Source: Luidia sarsii
Lineage: Eukaryota > Echinodermata > Asteroidea > Paxillosida > Luidiidae
NCBI GenBank assembly: GCA_949987565.1
Contig: OX465103.1
Location: 3,897,548 to 3,961,547, forward strand
DNA: 64,000 bases
Direction: 5' to 3'
Shown here: positions 51,145-62,110 of the stretch, piece after piece
Layout of the letters: each line of letters opens with the position of its first letter
Position numbering within the stretch: the stretch's first letter is position 1
Translations under genes and position numbers: made by a program
The notes under the pieces: model-generated
What the model saw: only the letters and a program-made list of their open reading frames with translations
The model's database searches: none
What the model was told of the DNA's origin: nothing

Positions 51145-54100
51145 ATGGAGCTGTCGTCGTGGGGCCTTGCAGCCAAGGCTTTGTGCTGGGTCCTGATTGC
51201 TTCCTTCCTGATGACTGCAATCCCAATGTCAGGTAAGTCGTTCTCTCCCAAGCGTCAAGGGTTTGGCTCGACGTGGCATTCAGAGCAGGGAATCGGGCTG
51301 GTGTCTCAGTACAGCTGGTAACGTAATAGCCAACGCATAATGTGTCACTATCAGATAAAGTATCACCACTTGACCGATACTGTTTCACCAACCGACCTCA
51401 TACAACTAGGCTAGCACTGTGGGAGGGGCGGCGAGACGAGAAACAACGCTTGGCAAAGCTGCCCATCCCAACCAGTGAGCAATTGGCACCTGGCCACAAA
51501 TCTGAGTGGAGGCCCGTGGAAGTCCCTCAACAGACTACGCACAGAAATGGGTCGTAGCAATGCCAACCTGAGCAAGTGGGGCTATGCTGATGTGGCCGAT
51601 CCAACCTGTGAATGCGGTGTTTCAGAGCAGACAATGCAACATCTACTGAGATGCCCACTCCTGGAGGACGAGTGCTGCCTAGAAGATCTGACAAGTGCGA
51701 ATAGGAAGGCCCTCAGCTGCGCAAGAGCCTGGCCCAACATTTGAACCAAATCAGAGATGATGGACACGAAAGAAGAACCAACCGATAATGCGACTTTACT
51801 CGACTATACTTCAATATCAATCAATGTAAGGTTAAACAATTTTTTTTAGAGTTAACGAGATTGATATTGAGGAGAGGTCCGTAAAAAGCAGAGCTTGTCT
51901 CGTACAGGCTATCTGAAAGGATCTATAAAGATAACATGCATGAGAATACAAGATCTATTTACCATTCTCAAAGGCGCAGAGGCCTTTGACAAAGTCCTGC
52001 TAGGATCGAAACGTCAGGTCCTTTAACCTTTGAGATTTATGTATTGCAGGTCATTTTAGTCAGTGAGCAGTTTCCAACAGTTTTTGTAATAACTTCAATA
52101 TCTATGTACACACGGATAAGCTATTAAACCATATAATGAAAGTATTATGACATGAGTATTAAAATGAATCAATCAAGAAAATGATTAAGGTAATATCAAT
52201 TGAATCATTAACACAAGTGAAACAAATAATCGTTTGATTAAGGCATAAGCTCTAAGGTTGAACCATACAAGAAAGAGTAATTGAATTAAGAGATACATTT
52301 AGCGTGTAAGGTTCTAATTAAGTGAAATGAACCACTTATACAAGAATTATACCATTCAATGAGGGTTCGCCCAGCTCGACGTAATAAGCACTGAATGCCA
52401 AACGATCGAACAGGGCGAATCCTCATTGAATTGCATCCTCCTCGACGCAAACATCATCTTAGGCTATTAACGCCAAAATTAAGCTCAAATTAAATAAACC
52501 CCAAATCCAATCAAATGATCTATAGGAATCAACTACTAAAACTACTACCGTACACATCGTAGGCCCCTACATTAAACAAGACATAGAAATTCATAGTGAT
52601 TGTTACATTAAGACAGCTTAATACATATCATACAGTGTACATAATAGGGTGATAGATAATACATATTTATGTGACCCGGCACAGCATAATGAGGAATAAC
52701 CCCACTTTTGAGATTTTGAGATTTTCTAATGATGTGAAAGAGTATACCATTAGCTTTCAAATGATATCAAAATATAATATCCTCTAATACTTAACATTTC
52801 CGAAAATACAAAAAAAAAGTGAATTGTGAAGATACTTTAACTTCAGGCGTTGTTTACTCAAAAAGTTTTTTGGTGGGATATTCCTCATGTCGTTGTGCCG
52901 GGTCACATAATAGTTTATGATAGCAAAAATACATGTTCATGATTAATTACAATTTAAAAAGATGGTCTTAAGTAATTTCTTAAAATCATTAACATAATTA
53001 GCACATTTAATATACAATGGGAGCTCTTTCCAAAGTTTGGGAGCAGCTTCTGAGAATGCCTATCATCGTATGATGTTGAGGTCGTGGAGAGTTTTAGCAA
53101 GAATTTGCCACTGGACCTTAGGGAGCAAATCGACCTATGTTCTGTTAATAATTGAAGGTGATAGGCTATACAAAAATGTTGCAAACTGCTTACTGACTAA
53201 AATTACCAAAATGCAAATCTTAAAATTTAGTGGGCCTTGCGTTTCGATCCTAGCAGGACCTTTCTCAAAGGCAGAGTGTCAAGGACAAAACAGATACATG
53301 TACACGAAGGAAGGGGGAAGAGAGTGAATAGGACACGGATGAGAAACAAAGGACAAAGGACAAAGAGTAAAGCTGGTCCTTTGTTTCTCATCCGTGTCCT
53401 ATTCACTCTCTTCCCCCTTCCTTCGTGTACATGTATCTGTTTTGTCCTTGTCACTCTGCCTTTAAGAAAGGTCCTGCGAAGATCGAAACGTCAGGCCCTA
53501 AATTTTAAGTGTTAATAATTGACTTATATAACCAGGTGCAAGCAATACGTGGGGTGCTTTGTACGTCAGCAACACGATCTTAAACAAATCCACTTGCGAA
53601 CTGGCAGCCAATGCAATCGCTCAAGAACTGGAATAATGTGGTGATACTTTTTTTCGCACGTGTCACCATTCTGGCAGCAGCATTTTGGACATGTTGCAGC
53701 TTACCTATCTCGCGGTCTGGCAAATGAAATAACAGACAATAATTACAATAGTTCAAACGCGTGGATAACTCTCTCGGCAGTGGATTGATTAAGATATTTG
53801 CGATTTTGCCCGATCCTACGTAGTGACGAATTTGCAGCCCGACATAAACATTATTAATATGTGTTGTCATGCTGAGATGTTCATCAAAATGTTACGCCAA
53901 GGTTGCGTACAGAAGACGCTGTGTAGGCAACATCTGAGCCAACACCGTTTGAGACAGTAGATGGTGGCTGTCTAAGGAGCTGGTGTGTAGAATCTCCGTC
54001 TTTTCCCCATTCAGTTTCAACCTATTTGCGATCATCCAGGATTCCACTCGGTATGCATTGTTCCAGTGTTGAGATTGCTGCACATTTCCCGGAGGGCCTG

Positions 54101-57100
54101 ATGACCATGTAGAGTTGAGTATCGTCAGCGTATGTCATCAACTGGACCCCATCAAAATGACCCAACTCCCTCTTCGAGAGGTGCTCAAGAACAGATCCCT
54201 GAGGGACACCATTTGCCAACGTCGCTGGGTCAGACTGCACTCCACCAATCACGGAGTGCGCCCAGAAAGATACGATTTGCACCATTGTAGACCCAGGCCG
54301 GTTACACCGTAGCGATTTGAAAGAACGCCATGATCTATTGTATCAAATGCGGCTGTCAGATCCAACAGAACGAGAACAACTCCATGAATGTCATTTGAAA
54401 CACGAACAAGTGCGGTCTCTGTGAAGTGGTGCTTACGATAGGCAGAATATGCAGACTGTCTCTCAGTATGCAAGTTGTACATGTCAAGGTGTCTCGTCAA
54501 TTGAGCAGCCACACAGCGCTCAGTGATCTTGGAAAAGTAAAGAAAGTTTTGACACTAGTCGGTAGCTCCTCAGGCAGTCAGGGTCAAGCGACGATTTCTT
54601 GGTCAGTGGTATCAGTTGAGCTGCCTTGAATCCACCAGGCACTTCTCCAGATGTAATTGAGGAGTTCACAATGCGGTGGATGGCTGGCAGAAGTTCGTCC
54701 AAACAGCGCTTCACCAGCCAGGTTGGGATAGGATCAAGAGGACGGGATTTTGAATTTCAGTCCATGATAATTTTGCGAATAGCGTCCAGCAACATCCACT
54801 GAGAAGGGCACATTTTCTGGCACAGAAAATCACAATGATATGCAAGGTGAATGCATTAAAACGATGTGCTTGTAGCGCCACATTGAACAGTGATTTACAA
54901 ATACAAACTTGGCATTTCCAAACTGTATATAATGATATATATAATGATATGATGAATGCATTAAAATTTTAACGACGAAGAGTTCTTTTGCTAAAGTAGA
55001 TAACTCACAATGACAATTTGCAGTGATTTACAGTATATAGCATACACTGGCACGTTTAGTGGGTTATTTCACAATTCTAGATATAGATATAGATATAGAT
55101 ATAGATATAGATATAGATATACAATATAGATGTCTAAAAAGAAGATAATTATATGAAACACCAAAACTTCAAACTCAACGGCTAGGCCAATACAAGTTGT
55201 GTCTGAATTGCCTTGACAGCTGCCTTTGCAAATGAACTCCTCAGAGATCAAATTTGCTTCGAACGCGGAAGTGAACAATTAATTGTTATACAAATACCTG
55301 GCTGTTTTAAATCTAATCAAGAGGTACGTCACGTTTTCTTTTCGACAGACGCTTCATCAGAATTAAGCGTGCGTCTGGTCGGTGGGAATTCCATCTCAGA
55401 GGGTCGTGTGGAGGTGAGCTATGACGAAGACTGGGGAACCGTCTGCCGTGATTACTGGGACCACCGAGACGCGATGGTGGTGTGCCGATCTCTGGGCTAC
55501 ACGCACGCTATGCCCTTCCTTTTCTGGTTTGGAGAGGGAACTGGAGAAATCGTCCTCGATGATCTCAGCTGCGAGGGGGATGAACTGACCCTGTTGGAGT
55601 GCCCCAACTTGATCTGGGGCGTTCACGACTGTGACCACTCAGAGGATGTTGGCGTTGTCTGCTCAAGTAAGTTCAGGTGATATTCAATCATACAGAACAA
55701 TAAGGGTACAATAAATTTCCATATAACCTGTTTAGGGTTGAAGGGTAGAGGAGGCAGAGGGAAGGGGAGAGAGTGGAGGAGAAGGAGAGGGAAAGAGAAA
55801 GGATCAGAAAAGGTTCAGACAGCTGAAGGAGGCGGTGTGGAGATGTTGGAGGTGTGAGCTGGTGGTGGAGAGGGAAGGGGAAAGAGAGAGAGATGGGGAA
55901 AGGGGGAGAGTGGTAGATAAAACCTACCTTTAAATCATTCTTCTTTTGTTTGATTGTTACAAGAGTTTAGATAATATAGGTAACATATGGCTATTCTGGC
56001 AAGACAATGAAGCAAAAACCCATTATATCAATGATCAATGGATACGAAATGTGCTTAGAAGCCACAATCAAAAGGTACTTCCTGTTTTCTTTTCGACAGA
56101 CACTTCATCAGAAGTAAGCGTACGTCTGGTTGGTGGTAATTCCAGCTCAGAGGGTCGTGTGGAGGTGAGCTATGACGGAGACTGGGGAACCGTCTGCGAT
56201 GATGACTGGGACCACCGAGACGCGATGGTGGTGTGCCGATCTCTGGGCTACGTGCACGCTATGCCCTTCCTTGCCTGGTTTGGAGAGGGAACTGGAGGAA
56301 TCTTCCTCGATGATCTCAGCTGCGAGGGGGATGAACAGATCCTGTCGGAGTGCCCAAACTTGAATTGGGGCAAGCACGACTGCAACCACTACGAGGATGT
56401 GGGTGTTGTTTGCTCAAGTAAGTTCAGGCGATATTTAACAATACATAACACTAAGAGTACACTGGCGTTGTCTGCTCACGTAAGTTCAGGTGATATTCAA
56501 TCATACAGAACAATAAGGGTACAATAAATTTCCATATAACCTGTTTAGGGTTGAAGGGTAGAGGAGGCAGAGGGAAGGGGAGAGAGTGGAGGAGAAGGAG
56601 AGGGAAAGAGAAAGGATCAGAAAAGGTTCAGACAGCTGAAGGAGACGGTGTGGAGATGTTGGAGGTGTGAGCTGGTGGTGGAGAGGGAAGGGGAAAGAGA
56701 GAGAGAGATGGGGAAAGGGGGAGAGTGGTAGATAAAACCTACCTTTAAATCATTCTTCTTTTGATTGATTGTTACAAGAGTTTAGATAATATAGGTAACA
56801 TATGGGTATTCTGGAAAGACAATGAAGCAAAAACCCATTATATCAATGATCAATGGATACGAAATGTGCTTGGAAGCCACAATCAAAAGGTACTTCCTGT
56901 TTTCTTTTCGACAGACGATTCATCAGAAGTAAGCGTACGTCTGGTTGGTGGTAATTCCAGCTCAGAGGGTCGTGTGGAGGTGAGCTATGACGGAGACTGG
57001 GGAACCGTCTGCGATGATGACTGGGACCACCGAGACGCGATGGTGGTGTGCCGATCTCTGGGCTACACTCACGCTATGCCCATCCTTGTCTGGTTTGGAG

Positions 57101-60100
57101 AGGGGACGGGAGGAATCTTCCTCGATGATCTCATCTGCGAGGGGGATGAACAGACCCTGTTGGAGTGCCCCGACTTGAAGTGGGGCGTTCACGACTGTGA
57201 CCACTCAGAGGATGTTGGCGTTGTTTGCTCAAGTAAGTAAACGCGATATTTAACAAAGAGAACACTAAGATTATAAATTAGATTTCCAGATCACCTGTTT
57301 AGGGTGGAGGGGTAAGAGAGGCAGAGGGATAGGGAGAGTGGGGCAGAATGAAAATCAGAAGGAGCAAAGGTAAGGATAAGGAGAGGGAAAGAGGTGTAAG
57401 AGACGATGTTGTTAAGTGGTAGGGTTGAGATGGCGATGGGGAGGGCAGAGAGGGACATGAGGGACAGAGAGATAGTTAAAACCTGCCTTTCAACAATTCT
57501 ACTTTCAATAAAAGGTGGCAGGAGTTCGAATAATAATATCACAAATTTGGAAATATATATTATATCCAACTGTGAATGCATTAAAAAAATGTGGTTTAAA
57601 CGCTGCAGTGAATAATGTTATGCAAATACGTAGCATTTCTAATCTAATCAAGAAGAGTGTTCTGTTTTCTTTTCGACAGACACTTCATTAGAAATAAGCG
57701 TACGTCTGGTCGGCGGGAGTTCCAGCTCAGAGGGTCGTGTGGAGGTGAGCTATGACGGAGACTGGGGTACCGTCTGCGATGATGACTGGGACCACCGAGA
57801 CGCGATGGTGGTGTGCCGATCTCTGGGCTACACGCACGCTATGCCCTTCCTTGTCTGGTTTGGAGAGGGGACTGGAGAAATCTTCCTCGATGATCTCAGC
57901 TGCAATGGGGATGAACAGACCCTGTCAGAGTGCCCCAACTTGAACTGGGGCGTTCACGACTGTGACCACGACGAGGATGTTGGCGTTGCTTGCTCAAGTA
58001 AGTTCAGGTGATCCGCCGCCGCCGCACATGAATTCCTTTTCGCTCCTTTTCAATGCAGCACACAACCACTAGAACATCGCCCATAGGAACGGTACACTGG
58101 AATCAGCCGGCTATTTTCATATTAATGTCATAACTAAAGAACGCGGTAAAAGTCTTCGTTGTTAATCGAGTATCATGAAGAATATATAATATACTTTCGA
58201 TTCAAGTGATTTTTATTTGAAAAAACGACAATTAAGGACCGTCATTTTCGGGATAAACGTCACGACTCTATCCAGTTTTGGTTAAAATTTGTGTGTAGAA
58301 TCGGTACTTCCGCTAGTTTCTGCTGTACTGCCCGTATTCAACTCGCCATATTTTTCGCTAGCGCCATCCTTTGACTTTGTTAATCGCACAGGAGACGCTG
58401 CGATTCCTAAGCTTACTATCAATATAAGTTTAATTGTGATTGGCCAATGTTAACCACCGTCCGAATGTAGACAAAGATTTTCCAGCCAATGGAAAAAATT
58501 CTTATATCCATGGTCAACCAGTACCCAACACACGCTGTACTACCGCGTTGATGTGTACATGTACTGTACACTACACACATGTGGCCTGTGTGACTTAACT
58601 GAGTTAATCCCAAAGATTAAGAGATAAGGGTACAGGCACAGCAGTTTTCGAAGGAGCGTTCTTGCTATGGAGGGAATTGATATATATTTTATCCATACAG
58701 AAAGATTTTCAAATAACCTGTTGACGGTGGAGGGGTAAGGGAGGCAGAGGGATTTATATCATAATGATATGATGAATTCATTTAACAACGAAGAGTTCTT
58801 TTGCTAAAGTACTCACAATGACAATTTGCAGTGATTTACCGAGTACAGCATACACTGGCACGTTTATTGGGTTATTTCACATCACTTCTAGATATAGATA
58901 TAGATATAGATATACAATATAGATGTCTAAAAAGAAGATATCTGAAACACCCAAACTTGAAACTCAACAGCTAGGCCAATACATAAGTTGTGTCTGAATT
59001 GCCTTTACAGCTGCCTCTGCAAATGAACTCCTCGATCAGAGATCAAATTTGCTTGGAACGCGGAAGTGAACAATGTTATACAACTACCTGGCTGTTCAAA
59101 TCTAATCAGGAGGTACGTCCTGTTTTATCTTTGACAGACGCTTCATCAGCAATGAGCGTGCGTCTGGTCGGTGGTAATTCCATCTCAGAGGGTCGTGTGG
59201 AGGTGAGCTTCGGCGGAGACTGGGCAACCGTCTGCGATGATGACTGGGACCACCGAGACGCGGTGGTGGTGTGCCGATCTCTGGGCTACCCGTTGGTGCA
59301 ATCTACCCTGGTGAAGTTCGAAGAGGGAACTGGACAAATCTACCTGGATAATCTCAGCTGTGAGGGGGACGAACAGACCCTGATGGAGTGCCACGGCCTG
59401 CACTGGGGCAAGCACAACTGTGACCACTCAGAGGATGTTGGTGTTGTTTGCTCAAGTAAGTCAGGTGGTATTTACCAGACAGGATTTTGAGTGAATAAAG
59501 AGGAGTGAGAGGGTTGAAGCGATGGCCGGACCTTTCAACAATTCTAATCTGTATCACACGAAATAAACGAAAACATTACTTGGAGCATTTTCTACATAGC
59601 ATATAATGACAAAGGCAATTTTGACTGGACTTGGTTTTGAACCCAAGACCTTTGGTTTCGAGTACCATCTCTCTTTTCCATCTGAGCCATCCATTTCTTA
59701 TGGTTGCCGTTCAAGTTCTATTTCACTTTCAAATTGTTTCGGCGTCATTTGCCGTCCTAGTTAGTTTGCTTAATAAGGAAATTGTCAAATTGTAGGAAAA
59801 TGATAGAATCAAGCCGAATTGAGAATACTGCAAGACTTGAGTGAACAAAGGGAAGATGATACCCAAGAATTGGCAGGAAATCTTAGCCAGAATTCCCACG
59901 CAGCGGCCGACACAACAAAATAGGCTCCAGTACAAAATACCCAGAGGATGAGAGACGAACTTTAAAACATCAAACCCAAATCGACCTTGATTGTCACACG
60001 ATAGGAAAAGAACACGCCAAGGCAAATCAGAAGCGGTGTGATATAGCACCATAACCGAACATGCTGGGTATAGTCCATTCTTCGGAATTGAATGGCATAA

Positions 60101-61504
60101 CTGAAATCCTTTGTATATTCACTTCTTTTCAGATCAATCTCTGGAAATTCCTGTCAAACAACCTGTGGCTTCTTGCAGTGCAGGTAAGTCGTTCTCCATT
60201 GTCTGTAAACGAAAATTACCGGACACCGATAGGGCTGTGGTCATTGACGCGTCACACATTCACCTCCGTCTACCAATTGGAATCTGATGAGTGAAGCTGA
60301 TGGATGAAATACTAAGCCAACTAAAGGAAGTGTGTGATGACAAACACAGGCTGTTTAGGAATTGCTCGTTTGACAGAAACTGTGCATGATATCATTCTGT
60401 GCTCCTTAAATGCGACGTCACCTGAGACAGGATAGAACCAGCATACATCTTGTCATGTCAGACCATTATGTGTTTTAAAGGATGCACACTAAATGACACA
60501 AGACTAGTCACGTGAAGTCGTCAACATACCAATAAGGACAATGTAAACCCTAAAACACTTCACTGCTTATCTACATGGAATGTTACAAATAGTTAGACAT
60601 GTACCTTGCGCAATATATAGTACTAGTTATTGTGCACCCTCAACCTCATGTGACTTGTCACATGATATATTGTTACAACGACGAACTTGTTCCGAGACCC
60701 CTCTTTGCTTTACGATTTCCTTGATTCATGTTCCTTGCGTATACAATATTACTAAGTTGAAAAATATTGCTTTGAATTTCGTACGGAACTAATCACAAGA
60801 AAATCATTTATTCAATGAAATTGAATAGAATTGAGGACCATTCAGGAAAAACTAGAGCATTTATGTATGTTTTTAGCAGAGCATAGGTTTTTCCGCATAA
60901 TTTGTGCTTCTAAAACGCCATGATGATGTCACATAGCTTAAGCCAAAACATTTCTCAGCCTATTTAAGTAACTTTTAAAATAAACAAATAAAACAAAACT
61001 GCTACTCTTCTGGCCAAATATGCTGAAATTGATTTGAAATTCTGAACTTTTTAATAACTCATTAATATTCATAAGATGACGATATGATTAATTTAGATTT
61101 TCTTTACAGAATAACATGTACGTGTCAAAAACTGTACTGGGATATGAAACGTGATGTAAAGTTGTTTACTAAGAGCATTGATGTGAAAGCCGAGAAGCCA
61201 GTATTTATCAGGATGATTTATTTGTTCCTCACCGATTACAGATTCAGTTGACCCAAGGACCAGGCGTCTTGCATTCGTATCGTCAGGCACCACCTGTAGC
61301 CCTCAAGATGTTCTCCTTACTAACTACCACTCAAAGAGCATGATCCAGTGCGTACGCGACTGCCTTAGTCGCAACGACTGCCAGGGTTTTGGGTTCGTAG
61401 AGGCTGGGAAAGATGATGACTGTATGCTCTGTAGCAGTATAAACAATTTACAGTATAAAGCTGGAAGTCTGTTTTATGAAAAAAGTTTGCAATTTGCTAC
61501 ATGA
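51145..61504 (+). CDS. Secreted multi-SRCR protein: signal peptide, five SRCR domains, C-terminal PAN/apple-like domain
   Basis: Eight exons, all introns phase 1: 51145-51232, 55349-55666, 56100-56417, 56915-57232, 57680-57997, 59138-59455, 60133-60183, 61242-61504 (stop TGA). They total 663 residues. Exon 1 encodes a signal peptide with hydrophobic core CWVLIASFLMTAI. Exons 2-6 each encode one scavenger-receptor cysteine-rich domain (SVRLVGGNS, EGRVEVSY, DWGTVCDDDWD, VVCRSLGY, LDDLSCEGDE, DCDHSEDVGVVCSS) with six cysteines. Exon 7 is a 17-residue linker. Exon 8 (about 87 residues, six cysteines, IQCVRDCLSRNDCQGFGF) resembles a PAN/apple fold. There is no membrane segment, so the product is probably secreted. 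SRCR proteins bind microbial or host ligands, and such genes are expanded in invertebrate deuterostomes. Start and exon borders are inferred from consensus sites. Confidence 0.88.
51400..51742 (+). pseudogene. LINE ORF2 C-terminal fragment (RTE/Jockey/I-like), frameshifted
   Basis: Segments TRLALWEGRRDE, PWKSLNRLRTEMGRSNANLS and CECGVSEQTMQHLLRCPLLE fit the cysteine-containing end of many non-LTR retrotransposon proteins (xWxxLNRLRTxxGR...C.CG..EQTM.H....CP). At least one frameshift lies near 51475-51550. Confidence 0.75.
51970..52095 (+). mobile_element. GAAACGTC-type element, old copy
   Basis: It carries CCTTTGACAAAGTCCTGCTA, then GGATCGAAACGTCAGGTCC and TTTTAGTCAGTGAGCAGTTTCC. Substitutions relative to other copies suggest age. 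Confidence 0.75.
52357..52455. mobile_element. Short inverted repeat unit (CAATGAGGGTTCGCCC)
   Basis: TTCAATGAGGGTTCGCCCAG faces GGGCGAATCCTCATTGAATT, then CATCCTCCTCGACGCAAACATC. Similar ends occur at 7838-7880 and 49080-49135, so this is a dispersed family. Confidence 0.6.
52670..52907. mobile_element. MITE with TGTGACCCGGCAC termini and TA target duplication
   Basis: TGTGACCCGGCAC and GTGCCGGGTCACA form perfect 13-bp terminal inverted repeats flanked by TA. It is 238 bp and non-coding. A partial relative starts near 34008. Confidence 0.88.
53162..53514. mobile_element. GAAACGTC-type foldback, nearly perfect 350-bp palindrome
   Basis: The left arm starts TATACAAAAATGTTGCAAAC. The interior GGACAAAACAGATACATGTA and GGGGGAAGAGAGTGAATAGG is followed by its own inverse, then the right arm CTTTAAGAAAGGTCCTGC and ATCGAAACGTCAGGCCC. 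GTTAATAATTGA stands before the left side (about 53143) and directly after the right side (about 53511). Confidence 0.88.
53560..54765 (-). pseudogene. CR1/L2-type LINE reverse transcriptase, degenerate
   Basis: Minus-strand frames, broken by stops and shifts, spell RT-domain motifs in order. They are GFKAAQLIPLTKKSSLDPDC, RSYRLVSKLSLL, VLLDLTAAFDTIDH, NGVPQGSVL, MTYADDTQLY, LKLNGEKTEIL, and the thumb/C-terminal RLNYCNYCLLF and KLQHVQNAAARMVTR. YADD catalytic residues are still readable. It is non-functional because of several frameshifts. Confidence 0.9.
54950..55348. repeat. Duplicated 5' flank of SRCR exon 2 (partner of 58760-59137)
   Basis: It shares with 58760-59137 AACGAAGAGTTCTTTTGCTA, CAATGACAATTTGCAGTGAT, GGGTTATTTCACA, the GATATA run, GATGTCTAAAAAGAAGATA and CAAATTTGCTT. 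Exon 2 and exon 6 were therefore copied together with upstream intron. Confidence 0.85.
55080..55122. repeat. GATATA microsatellite
   Basis: About seven tandem copies of GATATA are present; a shorter run (about four) lies at 58892-58912 in the duplicated flank. Confidence 0.92.
55740..55925. repeat. Purine-rich intron tract, duplicated at 56553-56735
   Basis: The GA-rich text GTAGAGGAGGCAGAGGGAAG, then GGAGATGTTGGAGGTGTGAG, is repeated almost unchanged in the following intron and in decayed form at 57300-57480. Confidence 0.85.
57998..59137. other. SRCR gene intron between fourth and fifth SRCR exons
   Basis: The first 700 bp are unique sequence with no exon seen. The remainder (58760 onward) is the duplicated flank described above. 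Confidence 0.7.
59600..59715 (-). mobile_element. tRNA-derived SINE fragment (SRCR intron)
   Basis: On the minus strand GGCTCAGATGG (A box) and CTTGGGTTCAAAACCAAG (B box) are followed by the family's CAGTCAAAATTGCC tail. Confidence 0.7.
61242..61504 (+). other. PAN/apple-like terminal exon of the SRCR gene
   Basis: The acceptor CACCGATTACAG is followed by a phase-1 exon with six cysteines spaced as in PAN/apple modules (TC, IQCVRDC, DC, DC, LC) and ending in TGA. PAN modules mediate protein or carbohydrate binding. The similarity is by cysteine pattern and the CQGFGF segment only. Confidence 0.65.
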
Positions 61505-61529
61505 ACTTCTCTCAACCTTTCCTGACCTG

Positions 61530-62110
61530 CTCATCATCTTCCTACTGCTGCTGCTGCTCCTCCTCCTACTGTTCCTCATCTTCCAGCTTCTGCTGCTCCT
61601 TATCCTACTCCTGCTCCTCTTCTTCCTACCCCTGCTCCTCCTCTTCCTACTCCTGCTCTCCTCTTCCTACTTCTGCTCTTCTTCTTCCTACTCCTGCTCC
61701 TCCTCTTCCTACTCCTGCTCCTCTCCCCACTCCTGCTCTCATCTTCCTGCTTCTACTCTTCTTCTTACTCCTGCTCGTCCTCTTCCTACTCCTGCTCCTC
61801 TTCCCACTCCTGCTCTCATCTTCCTGTTTCTGCTCTTCTTCTTCCTACTCCTGCTCGTCCTCTTCCTACTCCTGCTCCTCTTCCCACTCCTGCTCTCATC
61901 TTCCTGCTTCTGCTCTTCTTCTTCCTACTCCTGCTCGTCCTCTTCATACTCCTGCTCCTCTTCCCACTCCTACTCTCATCTTCCTGCTTCTGCATCTCTT
62001 CTCTTCCTACTCCTGCTCCTCTTCCTACTCCTGTTACTGCTCCTCCTCGTCCTACTCCTGCTTCTCTAATTCCGACTCCCGTCTCCTCCTCCTCCTCCTC
62101 CTTCTGAACT
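61530..62110. repeat. CT-rich minisatellite, 80-bp unit plus trinucleotide-like run
   Basis: CTCATCTTCCTG anchors recur at about 61738, 61815, 61895 and 61975 (spacing 77-80). The leading part is irregular CTGCTCCTCCT. It begins about 25 bp after the SRCR gene stop, so it probably lies in its 3' UTR. The long Leu- or Ser/Cys-rich frames are repeat translations. Confidence 0.9.

Larger units (their letters stand above)
51233..55348. other. First intron of the SRCR gene
   Basis: This 4.1-kb phase-1 intron is filled with transposon remains: LINE fragments at 51400-51742 and 53560-54765, foldback elements, a TGTGACCCGG MITE, and a GATATA run at 55080-55122. The open frame running from 55213 into the first SRCR exon is intronic read-through and is not conserved in the duplicated units. 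Confidence 0.7.
55349..59455 (+). repeat. Tandem array of five 318-nt SRCR exons
   Basis: Exons at 55349, 56100, 56915, 57680 and 59138 are all exactly 318 nt with phase 1-1 borders. Exons 2 to 5 are very alike, the last (59138) the most diverged. Between them the introns are also repeated: 55676-56420 matches 56488-57235 with an offset of about 813-815. Confidence 0.95.

Noticed and set aside
55213..55348. In-frame extension upstream of the first SRCR exon as coding sequence
   Set aside because: A consensus acceptor (TTTTCGACAG) precedes all five SRCR exons, and the upstream text differs in kind between units, so the open frame is chance.
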